Shown: positions 26,280-34,977 of the stretch, one piece after another | Position numbering within the stretch: position 1 is the first letter of the stretch | How the letters are laid out: each line of letters opens with the position of its first letter | From: Sphingomonadales bacterium UBA7471 | Lineage (GTDB): Bacteria > Pseudomonadota > Alphaproteobacteria > Sphingomonadales > Sphingomonadaceae | Reading direction: 5' to 3' | DNA: 64,000 nt | Assembly: GCA_002479765.1 (NCBI GenBank) | Contig: DLOZ01000012.1 | Location: 1 to 64,000, forward strand | The notes under the pieces: generated by a model | Database searches by the model: none | What the model was told of the DNA's origin: nothing | What the model saw: the letters and a program-made list of their open reading frames with translations, nothing else | Translations under genes and position numbers: made by a program

Positions 26280-27185
26280 ATGTCTGATAAAAAGAATGTT
26301 CCGGCTACAATACCTGCCCTTGGGGGGGATGCGAGCCTTAACCGTTACCTAAGCGAAATCCGGAAGTTTCCGGTTTTGAAGCCTGAGCAAGAATATATGC
26401 TCGCCAAACGCTTTCAAGAACATGGCGATACCAAAGCTGCCGAGCAGCTTGTTACGTCACATCTTCGCCTCGTATCAAAAATTGCCATGGGCTATCGCGG
26501 CTACGGCCTGCCGGTGTCCGAGCTTATTTCCGAAGGCAATATCGGATTGATGCAAGGAGTGAAGAAATTCGATCCAGACCGCGGTTTCCGCCTCGCAACC
26601 TACGCGATGTGGTGGATTCGCGCGTCGATGCAGGAATTCATCCTACGCAGCTGGAGCCTGGTCAAGATCGGCACCACGGCCGCGCAGAAAAAGCTGTTCT
26701 TCAACCTGCGCCGGATGAAAAACAACCTTCAGGCATTTGAAGATGGCGATCTCAACCAAGACGCCTTGCGTAAAATTGCCACCGACCTTGGCGTGTCCGA
26801 GGAAGAAGTGAACAACATGAACCGCCGCATGGCGATGGGCGGTGACACGTCACTGAATGTCCCGATGCGCGAAGATGGCGATGGCCAATGGCAGGATTGG
26901 TTAGTCGACGATGCGCCTTTGCAGGACGAACGCGTTGCAGACGCACAAGAAGGCGATATGCGCCATGCCTTGCTCTCCGAAGCGATGGACAGCCTGAATG
27001 AGCGCGAGAAGCATATTCTGACTCAGCGTAGACTGATTGAAGAACCGCAAACGCTCGAGGAGCTGAGCCAGACTTACAGCGTCAGCCGTGAACGCGTGCG
27101 CCAGATTGAGGTGCGGGCATTTGAAAAGCTGCAAAAAGCGATGCTGCGGATTGCCGGCGAAAAGCGGTTACTGCTCACCGTTTAG
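26280..27185 (+). CDS. rpoH: Heat-shock sigma factor RpoH (sigma-32)
   Basis: Directs RNA polymerase to heat-shock promoters. The 301 residues contain sigma region 2 (LISEGNIGLMQGVKKFDPDRGF; YAMWWIRASMQEFILRSWSL), the RpoH box QKKLFFNLRR (136-145), which separates it from housekeeping sigma factors, and region 4 (YSVSRERVRQIEVRAFEKL). ATG 26280 is preceded by AAGAGGAAAA; ATG 26265 is possible. A matching promoter lies before clpP at 32969-32997. Sphingomonads may carry more than one rpoH. Confidence 0.95.
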   Translation: MSDKKNVPATIPALGGDASLNRYLSEIRKFPVLKPEQEYMLAKRFQEHGDTKAAEQLVTSHLRLVSKIAMGYRGYGLPVSELISEGNIGLMQGVKKFDPDRGFRLATYAMWWIRASMQEFILRSWSLVKIGTTAAQKKLFFNLRRMKNNLQAFEDGDLNQDALRKIATDLGVSEEEVNNMNRRMAMGGDTSLNVPMREDGDGQWQDWLVDDAPLQDERVADAQEGDMRHALLSEAMDSLNEREKHILTQRRLIEEPQTLEELSQTYSVSRERVRQIEVRAFEKLQKAMLRIAGEKRLLLTV

Positions 27186-27236
27186 CCCCATGTAAAAATA
27201 GATGACGGGCGGAGAACGCTGCGCTAGCTTTTGTAT

Positions 27237-27938
27237 ATGAAAAAACCGAAGCGCTCGTTTTCCGCCCGTATCCTTCGTTCCAGCCTGAAAACGGCTATAT
27301 ATCTTACCGGCGGGACGGTCGCGTTGACGGCCATTTATGCCGTTGTCCCTGTGCCGACGACGCTGACCATGTTGTTCGACAGTCATGGTGCAAAGCGCGA
27401 CTGGACACCGCTTTCCGATATCTCACCAAATCTGGTCCGCGCCGTGATTGCCGCCGAGGATGGTAAATTCTGTAGCCATGATGGCTTTGACCGTGCGGCG
27501 ATCGAAAAGGCGATTAAACGTAATCAACAGGGCGGAAAAATCCGCGGTGGTTCAACCGTCAGCCAGCAAACCGCGAAGAACGTGTTTCTGTGGCAGGGTT
27601 CCGGTTGGACGCGTTACCTGCGCAAAGTACCTGAAGTCTATTTCACATTTCTGATCGAAAAAATCTGGGGCAAACGCCGGATTATGGAAGTGTATCTGAA
27701 TGTCGCGGAAACCGGCATTGGCACCTATGGCGCCGAAGAAGGCGCGCAGCGTTATTTCAACAAATCTGCGAAAGATCTCACCCGCACCGAAGCCGCACGA
27801 TTGGCTGCCATTCTGCCATTGCCCAAAAAGCGCGCGGTAAATGGCGTCGGTGGTTTCACGCGCCGCTACGGCAACAGCATCGCCGCCCGCATTCGCGTCG
27901 TCAAACGCGACGGCCTCGATAGCTGCATTTACCCATAA
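27237..27938 (+). CDS. mtgA: Monofunctional peptidoglycan transglycosylase MtgA
   Basis: GT51 glycosyltransferase that polymerises lipid II into glycan strands without a transpeptidase domain. The 233 residues show an N-terminal membrane anchor (about 13-35) and the catalytic motifs AAEDGKFCSHDGFD, RGGSTVSQQTAKN and KRRIMEVYLNVAETG. The length matches MtgA (about 240) and excludes bifunctional PBPs. The frame also opens at TTG 27231, but ATG 27237 is used. A terminator overlaps the stop codon. Confidence 0.93.
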   Translation: MKKPKRSFSARILRSSLKTAIYLTGGTVALTAIYAVVPVPTTLTMLFDSHGAKRDWTPLSDISPNLVRAVIAAEDGKFCSHDGFDRAAIEKAIKRNQQGGKIRGGSTVSQQTAKNVFLWQGSGWTRYLRKVPEVYFTFLIEKIWGKRRIMEVYLNVAETGIGTYGAEEGAQRYFNKSAKDLTRTEAARLAAILPLPKKRAVNGVGGFTRRYGNSIAARIRVVKRDGLDSCIYP

Positions 27939-27969
27939 AAAAGGGCGAAGCCGAAGCCCCGCCCTTTTT
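27938..27969. terminator. Bidirectional terminator between mtgA and the TonB receptor
   Basis: AAAAAGGGCG pairs with CGCCCTTTTT around a 12-base loop. A-run on the left and T-run on the right mean that it can end both convergent genes. It starts at the last base of the mtgA stop codon and ends 20 bases before the receptor stop. Confidence 0.88.
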
Positions 27970-27988
27970 AATTTTCTAGTTCAATGAC

Positions 27989-30628
27989 TTAGAATACGAA
28001 CGTAATCGTCCCGCTCACGGTGCGTGGTGCACCGATTTGAACGAAGCCTGGGCTACCGTAAGTCGCAACACCAGTGGTGCGGTTATAGGACGCGCTCTGC
28101 GCCAAGCCACCGCCAAAACCGCCGACATAGAATTGGTCGAACAGGTTGTAGACGTTGAGCTGGAAGCGGGTCTTGTCGCTTACACCCAAGAAGCCAAGGT
28201 TAACGCTCGCATCAAGGTTGACCATCCAATATGCAGGCGCAGTTGCACCAAATATTTCGGTGCGCGCTGTTGTGCCCAAAGTGCCGCTTGCAACGGCGCC
28301 AGTTGGAATGAACGAACCTGTGTAGGTGGCTTCGCCCGTATCGAAGATGTTCCGTGGGCCAGTGCGCTTTGCAGTAATGCCAAGTTCAACTGGTCCAACT
28401 TCACCGCGTACAGTTCCACCGAACGAATATTTCGGCGAACCACCTTCACGCTGGCCAGCAGTCGCAGCAAAAACTGGCGTACCGTCGGCGTTTTCACCGA
28501 TAGCAACGTTGTTCTTGATTTCCGACTTCATGAACGAACCAAATACATACACGGCCAATTCAGGAATTGGCTGATATGAAATCGAACCATCGATACCATA
28601 TTTGTCGACATTGCCGAGGTTACGATACACGTTCTGGTCCAGCTCTGGATCATAAGCCGAAGCCAAACGGTTCTGGAACTTCGTCAACCAACCCGAAAGC
28701 TGGGCTTGGATGTTACCCGAACGGTAACGAACGCCAAGGTCAACGCTGTCTGTCGTTTCTGGAGCAGGACGCGCACGTGCGGTCGTGATCGGGAAGAAGA
28801 ACGCGTTGTACAAGCTATCGGTACCTGGAACCGAAAGGCCCTGAGCAAAGCTTGCGAACATGCTGAATTCAGGCGTAAACTTGTAGTTGAGGCCTAGATT
28901 TGGCAAAATCTTGTCATATTTGAACACGCGGTTTTGTGGAGCACCCTGCGTTGGGTTTAGCGTTGCGTTCAGAGCGTTCTGGTTCGCATCGCCGAAGCAC
29001 TCAACAAAGCCGCCAGCGGAGCTGGTGAAGCAATAGTTGGTCAGGTCACGCTTAAAGAACGGTGCACGGACACCAGCTGTCACAACGAGACTGCTGTCCA
29101 GATATTCACCGCGATATTCACCCGAAACCTGCTGCAAAATTGCATAAGACAGACGGTTACGCTTTTGCAGCGTTACGCCGTTGGAAGCAACTTGCGGACC
29201 GTTTACTGGGAAAACGTCCAATGGCTCACCATTAACGTCCAACAAGCCAACTTCGCCCGTCTGACGGTGACGTGCACGGTCAAAGGTATAGGCAAGACGA
29301 ACCGAATGCGCATCGCTGATTTCATAACGCAGCGAGCTGATGACGCCATAACGATGTGTTTGCGTCTGGCTTGGTGCAATCATGGTAACCAGATCGAGGA
29401 TGTCGCCATCGCCATTCAGATCCTTACCAAAAAACGGCGAACCCGAGAGGTATCCAGCCTGGCAGCTTACGCCATCGCCGCTTACTACTGTGGTGCAGTT
29501 TGCAGTGCCGCCGGTCGGATCGATGTCACGACGTGCTTCACGTGCAGTAACGGTGCCACCACCATTTGCCTTTACGTACTGATAGCTTGGATCAACCGTC
29601 AACGTCAGCTTTTCACCGAACGTGAATTTCGACGAACCACGGATGCTGCCGGTGTTTGAAGGGTTATAACGACGGTCGAATTCCGTGCCGCATGTTGTTG
29701 CCGACTGAGCAGTTCCATTAACTGGCGTTACCGTTGTCGTGCAGGGGAAGTTAATCAGATATTCCCGCTCATCATTGTTCGCAGGAAAACGGTTGCCGCT
29801 ACCCGAACCAACGACACGGCCCGCATCGTTGCGCAATGGCAGCGAACCGAAGAAGTTGTTGCGGTTTTCATTGTAGCTACCAGAAATCGCAATGAAGTCA
29901 CCATCGCTGCCGATGGGCTGATAGATCTTCGCGTTATACTGTTGCTTGTCGATAACGCCGTAATTGTTGAACGGGTTGTCGTTGGTAGCCTTTGAAGCCG
30001 AGAAGAACGCGCGCGTTCCGAACGATGTCAGATTACCTGTGTTTATCATGCCAAACAGGCGCTCGAAGTTAAAGTCGCCGAGCGAGGCCGAGACCTTAGC
30101 GCCGAAATCTTCAGTCGGTGTCATCGTGCGGTAGTTGACGGTTCCGCCAACAGCCGATGCTGTAGGGCTGTCGACGTCAGTCGTACCCAGGTTAACATTG
30201 ACCTGTTCAATCAATTCAGGGTCAAGCTGTTGGTTCGAATAGATGGCGTAGTTGCCGGAGTCATTCAACGGGATACCGTCAAACGTCAGCGAGATACGCG
30301 ACGAGTCAAAACCACGAATGTTCAGAGTGCCGCCCGACGATCCATAAGCATCGTTGTTCTGGAAGCTTACGCCTGGAATGACGTTGATGGTGTCGAGAAT
30401 TGTCTGACCTGGATTCTGACGTTCGATCAGCTCTTGCGTAAGAACCGCCTTTGCCTTAGTCGAATCCGGTGCCTGAATTCCGGCAACGTCCTGCGAACGC
30501 GAACCGGAAACAACGATTACCTCTTCTTCGAAATCGACTGAACCAGTCGACTGCGCGAAGGCAGCGCTTGAAAAGCTGCAGATGGTGAGTGCAACCGCAC
30601 TTGCCGCAAGCTGATAACGAATTTTCAT
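27989..30628 (-). CDS. Large TonB-dependent receptor
   Basis: 879 residues from ATG 30628 (AAAGGGG upstream). A signal peptide (about 1-25, ending AAFAQ) is followed by a TonB box EEEVIVVSGSRS and a plug with TINVIPGVSFQNNDAYGSSG, NIRGFDSSRISLTFDGIPLND and VNLGTTDVDSPTASAVGGTV. The long barrel ends RTVSGTITFVF. Size and plug resemble the large sphingomonad receptors for carbohydrates, organic compounds or large siderophores. No transporter or enzyme gene accompanies it, so the substrate is open. It stands alone between mtgA and clpX. Confidence 0.9.
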   Translation of the reverse strand: MKIRYQLAASAVALTICSFSSAAFAQSTGSVDFEEEVIVVSGSRSQDVAGIQAPDSTKAKAVLTQELIERQNPGQTILDTINVIPGVSFQNNDAYGSSGGTLNIRGFDSSRISLTFDGIPLNDSGNYAIYSNQQLDPELIEQVNVNLGTTDVDSPTASAVGGTVNYRTMTPTEDFGAKVSASLGDFNFERLFGMINTGNLTSFGTRAFFSASKATNDNPFNNYGVIDKQQYNAKIYQPIGSDGDFIAISGSYNENRNNFFGSLPLRNDAGRVVGSGSGNRFPANNDEREYLINFPCTTTVTPVNGTAQSATTCGTEFDRRYNPSNTGSIRGSSKFTFGEKLTLTVDPSYQYVKANGGGTVTAREARRDIDPTGGTANCTTVVSGDGVSCQAGYLSGSPFFGKDLNGDGDILDLVTMIAPSQTQTHRYGVISSLRYEISDAHSVRLAYTFDRARHRQTGEVGLLDVNGEPLDVFPVNGPQVASNGVTLQKRNRLSYAILQQVSGEYRGEYLDSSLVVTAGVRAPFFKRDLTNYCFTSSAGGFVECFGDANQNALNATLNPTQGAPQNRVFKYDKILPNLGLNYKFTPEFSMFASFAQGLSVPGTDSLYNAFFFPITTARARPAPETTDSVDLGVRYRSGNIQAQLSGWLTKFQNRLASAYDPELDQNVYRNLGNVDKYGIDGSISYQPIPELAVYVFGSFMKSEIKNNVAIGENADGTPVFAATAGQREGGSPKYSFGGTVRGEVGPVELGITAKRTGPRNIFDTGEATYTGSFIPTGAVASGTLGTTARTEIFGATAPAYWMVNLDASVNLGFLGVSDKTRFQLNVYNLFDQFYVGGFGGGLAQSASYNRTTGVATYGSPGFVQIGAPRTVSGTITFVF

Positions 30629-30890
30629 TTCTAAAACCCCTTTGGTTTTCACATGCCAATTCACTGATAACCAAGCATTTCGCTCGAATCATCCATATGA
30701 ATTGAACCGCGACATCCCCTTGGGGCTGGTGAATGACAGTAAAATGACACCCCGCCCCGCAGATGATTCGCCCTTAACCGACAGCGCCGGAGAGGCAAAG
30801 TATTGCAGTGCAGCAACCTGTCCAAATTGGCCTATTTCAACATTTTGTTAAGACTTGTGGCCTGTTTGCCACAGTCAGTAAAAAATGCGC

Positions 30891-32162
30891 TTATGCGGCA
30901 TCCTCTTTGGTCGATTTCGCCGATTTTGCATAAACGAGGACCGGCGTCTTGCGACCTTCGACCACATCCTTGTCCACGACAACTTCGTCGACACCGTCAA
31001 AGGTTGGAAGATCAAACATCGTATCCAGCAATATCGCCTCCAGGATCGACCGCAGTCCGCGGGCACCGGTTTTGCGTTCAATCGCTTTCTTTGCGACCGC
31101 TTCCAACGCTTCATCGGTAAAGCTCAGGCCGACATCTTCCATCTCGAACAGTTTGCGATACTGCTTCACGAGTGCGTTTTTCGGCTCCGACAGGATCTTG
31201 ACGAGCGCGGGGATATCGAGATCTTCCAGCGTCGCAGTGACCGGCAAACGACCCACAAATTCCGGAATCAAGCCATATTTCAGCAAATCTTCTGGTTCGA
31301 CCTGCTTGAGGATTTCACCCGTTCCGCGTTCATCAGGATCAGCGACATGTGCGCCGAATCCAATCGATTTGCCTTCAAGACGATTGGCAATGATCTTTTC
31401 CAGCCCCGCAAACGCGCCCCCACAGATGAACAAGATATTCGTTGTATCGACCTGCAGGAATTCCTGCTGCGGATGCTTACGGCCACCCTGCGGAGGCACA
31501 CTTGCGGTTGTACCTTCCATAAGCTTCAACAAAGCCTGCTGAACGCCCTCACCGCTGACGTCGCGGGTGATGGAGGGATTTTCCGCTTTACGGCTGATCT
31601 TGTCGATTTCATCGATATACACGATGCCGCGCTGCGCCTTTTCGACATTATAGTCGGACGCCTGCAGAAGTTTCAGGATGATGTTTTCAACATCTTCGCC
31701 GACATAGCCCGCTTCGGTTAAAGTTGTTGCGTCGGCCATGGTGAATGGCACGTCAAAGGTCTTGGCCAAAGTCTGGGCAAGCAAGGTTTTTCCACAACCG
31801 GTTGGGCCAACCAGCAGGATGTTCGACTTAGCCAGCTCAACTTCGGCACCTTTGGCACCATGGTTAAGCCGCTTATAATGATTGTGCACAGCAACCGACA
31901 GCACACGTTTTGCCTGCGGTTGACCAATGACATAGTCGTCGAGAACTTCGCAGATTTCCTGCGGTGTCGGAACTTCACCCTCCTTGCGGCCGGTCAGCGC
32001 CCCCTTGGTTTCTTCACGAATGATGTCATTGCACAGCTCAACACACTCATCACAGATGAAAACGGTTGGGCCAGCGATCAATTTGCGGACTTCGTGCTGT
32101 GACTTTCCACAGAATGAGCAATATAATGTGCTCTTAGTGTCAGATCCGCTTAGCTTCGTCAT
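30891..32162 (-). CDS. clpX: ATP-dependent Clp protease ATP-binding subunit ClpX
   Basis: AAA+ unfoldase that feeds proteins to ClpP. The 423 residues contain the N-terminal zinc-binding domain (Cys15, Cys18, Cys37, Cys40), the P-loop LVGPTGCGKTLLAQTLA, the Walker B region GIVYIDEIDKI and the ClpP-contact region. ATG 32162 is chosen for its AGGA site; TTG/ATG starts upstream are weaker. It is 134 bases downstream of clpP in the usual tig-clpP-clpX order. In alphaproteobacteria ClpXP also degrades CtrA during the cell cycle. Confidence 0.97.
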   Translation of the reverse strand: MTKLSGSDTKSTLYCSFCGKSQHEVRKLIAGPTVFICDECVELCNDIIREETKGALTGRKEGEVPTPQEICEVLDDYVIGQPQAKRVLSVAVHNHYKRLNHGAKGAEVELAKSNILLVGPTGCGKTLLAQTLAKTFDVPFTMADATTLTEAGYVGEDVENIILKLLQASDYNVEKAQRGIVYIDEIDKISRKAENPSITRDVSGEGVQQALLKLMEGTTASVPPQGGRKHPQQEFLQVDTTNILFICGGAFAGLEKIIANRLEGKSIGFGAHVADPDERGTGEILKQVEPEDLLKYGLIPEFVGRLPVTATLEDLDIPALVKILSEPKNALVKQYRKLFEMEDVGLSFTDEALEAVAKKAIERKTGARGLRSILEAILLDTMFDLPTFDGVDEVVVDKDVVEGRKTPVLVYAKSAKSTKEDAA

Positions 32163-32296
32163 AATATGTCCTGCTACCACGCCGAAACGGGTCGTACTTT
32201 ATTGAACCAACATCCTAAAGATGCGTTCCGATTTGGCAATAGCCCAAAAAGGGCTGTGCCATCTTGGCTAAGGCCGCAAAGCGATTGCTAACGCAA

Positions 32297-32929
32297 TCAG
32301 TCCGCCCCTGCCTCAGAATTCAGCGGGCGCTTGTCAAAGACTTCGTCGACCAGACCAAATGCCTTGGCTTCCTCGGCTTCCAGGAACGTGTCGCGATCCA
32401 TCGCCTTCTCAATGTCTTTCAACGGCTTGCCGGTATATTTGGCGTATAAATCGTTCATACGCTTGCGAATGCGCAGGATTTCGTTCGCCTGAATTTGGAT
32501 ATCCGATGCCATACCACGCGCGCCGCCCGAAGGCTGGTGGACCATGATACGCGAATTGGTCAGCGCAACGCGCATGCCGGGTTCACCCGCAGCCAACAGG
32601 AAGCTGCCCATCGATGCGGCTTGTCCGATGCACACTGTCCCAACCTTAGGACGGATATATTGCATGGTGTCATGAATTGCCATGCCAGCGGTTACAACGC
32701 CGCCCGGCGAGTTAATGTACATCCAAATATCTTTCTTTGGATTGTCCGACTCAAGGAACAACAGCTGCGCGGTGATAACCGAAGCCATATTGTCCTCGAC
32801 CTCACCCGTCACAAAAATGATCCGCTCGCGCAATAGGCGCGAAAAGATGTCCCAGCTCCGCTCCCCCCGGTTCGATTGCTCGATAACGACGGGAACTAGG
32901 GCTTGTACCGGATCAAATGGGACGTGCAT
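32297..32929 (-). CDS. clpP: ATP-dependent Clp protease proteolytic subunit ClpP
   Basis: Serine protease that forms the degradation chamber of ClpXP and ClpAP. The catalytic triad is complete: Ser106 in GQAASMGS, His131 in MVHQPSGG and Asp180 in MDRDTF. The 210 residues match the family. A sigma-32-type promoter lies 40 bases upstream of the start. It is followed by clpX and preceded, 265 bases away, by the end of tig. Confidence 0.97.
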   Translation of the reverse strand: MHVPFDPVQALVPVVIEQSNRGERSWDIFSRLLRERIIFVTGEVEDNMASVITAQLLFLESDNPKKDIWMYINSPGGVVTAGMAIHDTMQYIRPKVGTVCIGQAASMGSFLLAAGEPGMRVALTNSRIMVHQPSGGARGMASDIQIQANEILRIRKRMNDLYAKYTGKPLKDIEKAMDRDTFLEAEEAKAFGLVDEVFDKRPLNSEAGAD

Positions 32930-32968
32930 GAAATACCTCTGGGTTGTTCTGATTTTACGCTGATGCCT

Positions 32969-32997
32969 ACATCGGCGCGGGCAGACAAAGTTTCAAG
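32969..32997 (-). promoter_or_regulatory. Sigma-32 (RpoH) heat-shock promoter of clpP
   Basis: On the minus strand CTTGAAA (32997-32991) is followed after 15 bases by CCGATGT (32975-32969). The sigma-32 consensus is CTTGAAA-N(11-16)-CCCATNT, so only one base in the -10 differs. The position, 40 bases before the clpP ATG, is suitable. rpoH itself is encoded 6 kb away. Confidence 0.7.
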
Positions 32998-33146
32998 CAG
33001 GAAAAGGTTAAGTTGACATGCAATCCACAGAGAGTTGATCAAAATCGCAATTCGATTGAGATGACAAAATCGATTAGTTTTTGGATTTTGAATGATCTTG
33101 CCAATTAAAAGCTAAATGTGGCGCACATGAGCGCGACCGAAACAAG

Positions 33147-33173
33147 AAAGGCCTCGGAATCCCGAGGCCTTTT
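33147..33173. terminator. Intrinsic terminator downstream of tig
   Basis: AAAGGCCTCGG and CCGAGGCCTTT form an 11-bp perfect stem around AATC, with further Ts on the right (T-run followed by CGTTTG). It lies 22 bases after the tig stop and separates tig from clpP. Confidence 0.85.
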
Positions 33174-33194
33174 CGTTTGTCCAAAGCTGGACGA

Positions 33195-34694
33195 TTATTT
33201 CTTAGGCGCAGCCTTTTTGGCAGGAGCCTTCTTGGCAGGCGCTTCTTGTGCGTCCTTCTTAGGAGCAGCTTTCTTTGCAGCGGGCTTAGCTTCCTTTGCA
33301 GCTGCCTCTTCCTTTGCTGCAGCCTTTTTCGCAGGGGCTTTCTTCTTCGCCGCTGGCTTTGCGTCTGGCTCAGCTTCAATCGCCGCTTCAAGAACGTCCT
33401 TGGTCACGGTCTTTTCAGTGATCGTCGCCTTCTCGAACAAGAAATCGACAACCTTGTCTTCAAACATGGGTGCACGCAGCTGGGCCGCTGCCATCGGGTT
33501 TTCTTGCAGATACTGCACGAACCGCTGACGGTCTTCAGGGCGATATTGCTGCGCAGCTTGCTGCACGAGCATGTTCATTTCCTGTTGGCTGACTTCAACG
33601 CCATTTGCCTGACCGATTTCGGACAGCAACAGACCAAGGCGAACGCGGCGGACGGCGATATCGCGATACTCTTCGCGCTCGGCTTCCATTTCCTTTTTCG
33701 CAGCTTCAACATCTTCTTCGCGGGCAGCTTCCTGCTCCAACTGCGCCCAAATCTGTTCGAATTCTGCGTCGACCATCGATGGAGGCACGTCAAAGTCATG
33801 ATCCGCAGCAAGCTGATCAAGCAACTGGCGCTTCATGTAGGTGCGGGTCAGGCCATTATGTTCTTGCTCAACCTGAACCTTCATCAACTCGCGCAGCTTG
33901 TCGATACCGTCCAGGCCGAACATCTTGGCAAGATTGTCATCCGCTTTCGCTTCGACTGGCTTGCGCACTTCGGTGACGACGATATCAAAAGTCGCGGCCT
34001 TGCCCTTTAGGTTTTCGGCATTGTAATCTTCGGGGAAGGTTACGTTCAGAACCTTCTCGTCATTGGCTTTGACGCCAACGAGCTGGTCTTCGAAACCAGG
34101 GATAAGTTGGCCTGAGCCAAGCTCAACCGCCATGCCTTCGCCCTTGCCGCCTTCGAAAGGTACGCCGTCGACCTTACCTTCAAAGTCGATGACAACGCTG
34201 TCGCCCATCTTTGCGGCATATTTCTTGTCAGCCGCTTCAAAGCTCTTTTGACCTGCAGCAAGCTTCAGGATCGATTCGTCGACCTGTGCGTCGCTGACTT
34301 CAACCGTCAGGCGCTCAAGCGTGATGCCATCGATCGACGGAGCGGTAATCGCAGGCAGGACTTCGAGATGGAAATCAACAACCGCGTCTTTTCCGGGCTC
34401 GTAACCATTATCCAGATGCACGTGCGGCTGAGTCGCAGGGCGCAGCTTGTGGTCAGAAATCGCCTTTTGGACGCCTTCTTGAATCGAGCTGTTCAGCGCG
34501 TCCTGAAGCAGCGAGTCTTTATGCATTTTCTTGACCAGATTGGCGGGAACCTTGCCAGGACGGAAACCGGGCATACGCACCTGAGGCGCGATTTTCTTTA
34601 CCTCGGCATCGATGCGTGATTCGACGTCTTTCGCGGTAATCGTCATACGATATGCGCGCTTCAGGCCTTCATTCTGTGTCTCGACGGTTTGCAT
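33195..34694 (-). CDS. tig: Trigger factor with long Lys/Ala-rich C-terminal tail
   Basis: Ribosome-bound chaperone and prolyl isomerase that meets nascent chains at the exit tunnel. ATG 34694 gives 499 residues against the usual 430-450. The N-terminal ribosome-binding domain has the signature MPGFRPGKVP. The FKBP-type domain (about 160-245) has MGDSVVIDFEGKVDGVPFEGG. The C-terminal helical arms run to about 445. The last 50 residues are an AKKA/APAKK tail reminiscent of histone H1-like proteins. The longer open frame upstream overlaps the tRNA gene and is rejected. Confidence 0.95.
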   Translation of the reverse strand: MQTVETQNEGLKRAYRMTITAKDVESRIDAEVKKIAPQVRMPGFRPGKVPANLVKKMHKDSLLQDALNSSIQEGVQKAISDHKLRPATQPHVHLDNGYEPGKDAVVDFHLEVLPAITAPSIDGITLERLTVEVSDAQVDESILKLAAGQKSFEAADKKYAAKMGDSVVIDFEGKVDGVPFEGGKGEGMAVELGSGQLIPGFEDQLVGVKANDEKVLNVTFPEDYNAENLKGKAATFDIVVTEVRKPVEAKADDNLAKMFGLDGIDKLRELMKVQVEQEHNGLTRTYMKRQLLDQLAADHDFDVPPSMVDAEFEQIWAQLEQEAAREEDVEAAKKEMEAEREEYRDIAVRRVRLGLLLSEIGQANGVEVSQQEMNMLVQQAAQQYRPEDRQRFVQYLQENPMAAAQLRAPMFEDKVVDFLFEKATITEKTVTKDVLEAAIEAEPDAKPAAKKKAPAKKAAAKEEAAAKEAKPAAKKAAPKKDAQEAPAKKAPAKKAAPKK

Positions 34695-34788
34695 AATATC
34701 TTCTCTATCTGCAGGCAAAGCGGCTGGCCTCACCTTAAACGTTAAATGGCTTTCGGGTTCAACGACAGCCGGGAACTTCCCTATTTCG

Positions 34789-34873
34789 TGGTGCGGGCGA
34801 AGGGACTCGAACCCCCACACCTTGCGATGCCAGAACCTAAATCTGGTGCGTCTACCAATTCCGCCACGCCCGC
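34789..34873 (-). tRNA. tRNA-Leu, anticodon UAG
   Basis: Minus-strand cloverleaf: acceptor GCGGGCG pairing CGCCCGC, D-arm TTGGTAGACGC, anticodon stem CCAGA/TCTGG with loop TTTAGGT (anticodon TAG), a long variable arm typical of leucine tRNA, and T-arm GGTTCGAGTCC. A CCA end is encoded. It decodes CUA and probably other CUN codons. Confidence 0.95.
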
Positions 34874-34934
34874 TTACGAAAAGCTGCCGTTTCACAAACG
34901 ACGGGAGCCTCTAACGGGAAAGCCCCGCTAGGGC

Positions 34935-34969
34935 AAGGGCAGAAGCGGCGAAACCGCCGCTGCGCCCTT
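34935..34969 (-). terminator. Stem-loop downstream of gatB (terminator-like, no U-run)
   Basis: On the minus strand AAGGGC...AGCGGC pairs with GCCGCT...GCCCTT across a small internal loop and a six-base terminal loop. It begins 8 bases after the gatB stop. The T-run is missing, so it may protect the 3' end rather than terminate on its own. Confidence 0.45.
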
Positions 34970-34977
34970 ATCATCTG

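Noticed and set aside
27989..30628. Second TonB receptor as part of a carbohydrate utilisation locus
   Set aside because: No hydrolase, transporter or regulator gene accompanies it, so no substrate can be claimed.
33177..34010. Plus-strand frame opposite tig, Leu/Arg-rich
   Set aside because: It results from the antisense of the Lys/Ala tail and chaperone codons; no family features.
34700..34895. N-terminal extension of tig
   Set aside because: It would run through the tRNA-Leu gene; the ATG at 34694 gives the family's normal N-terminus.
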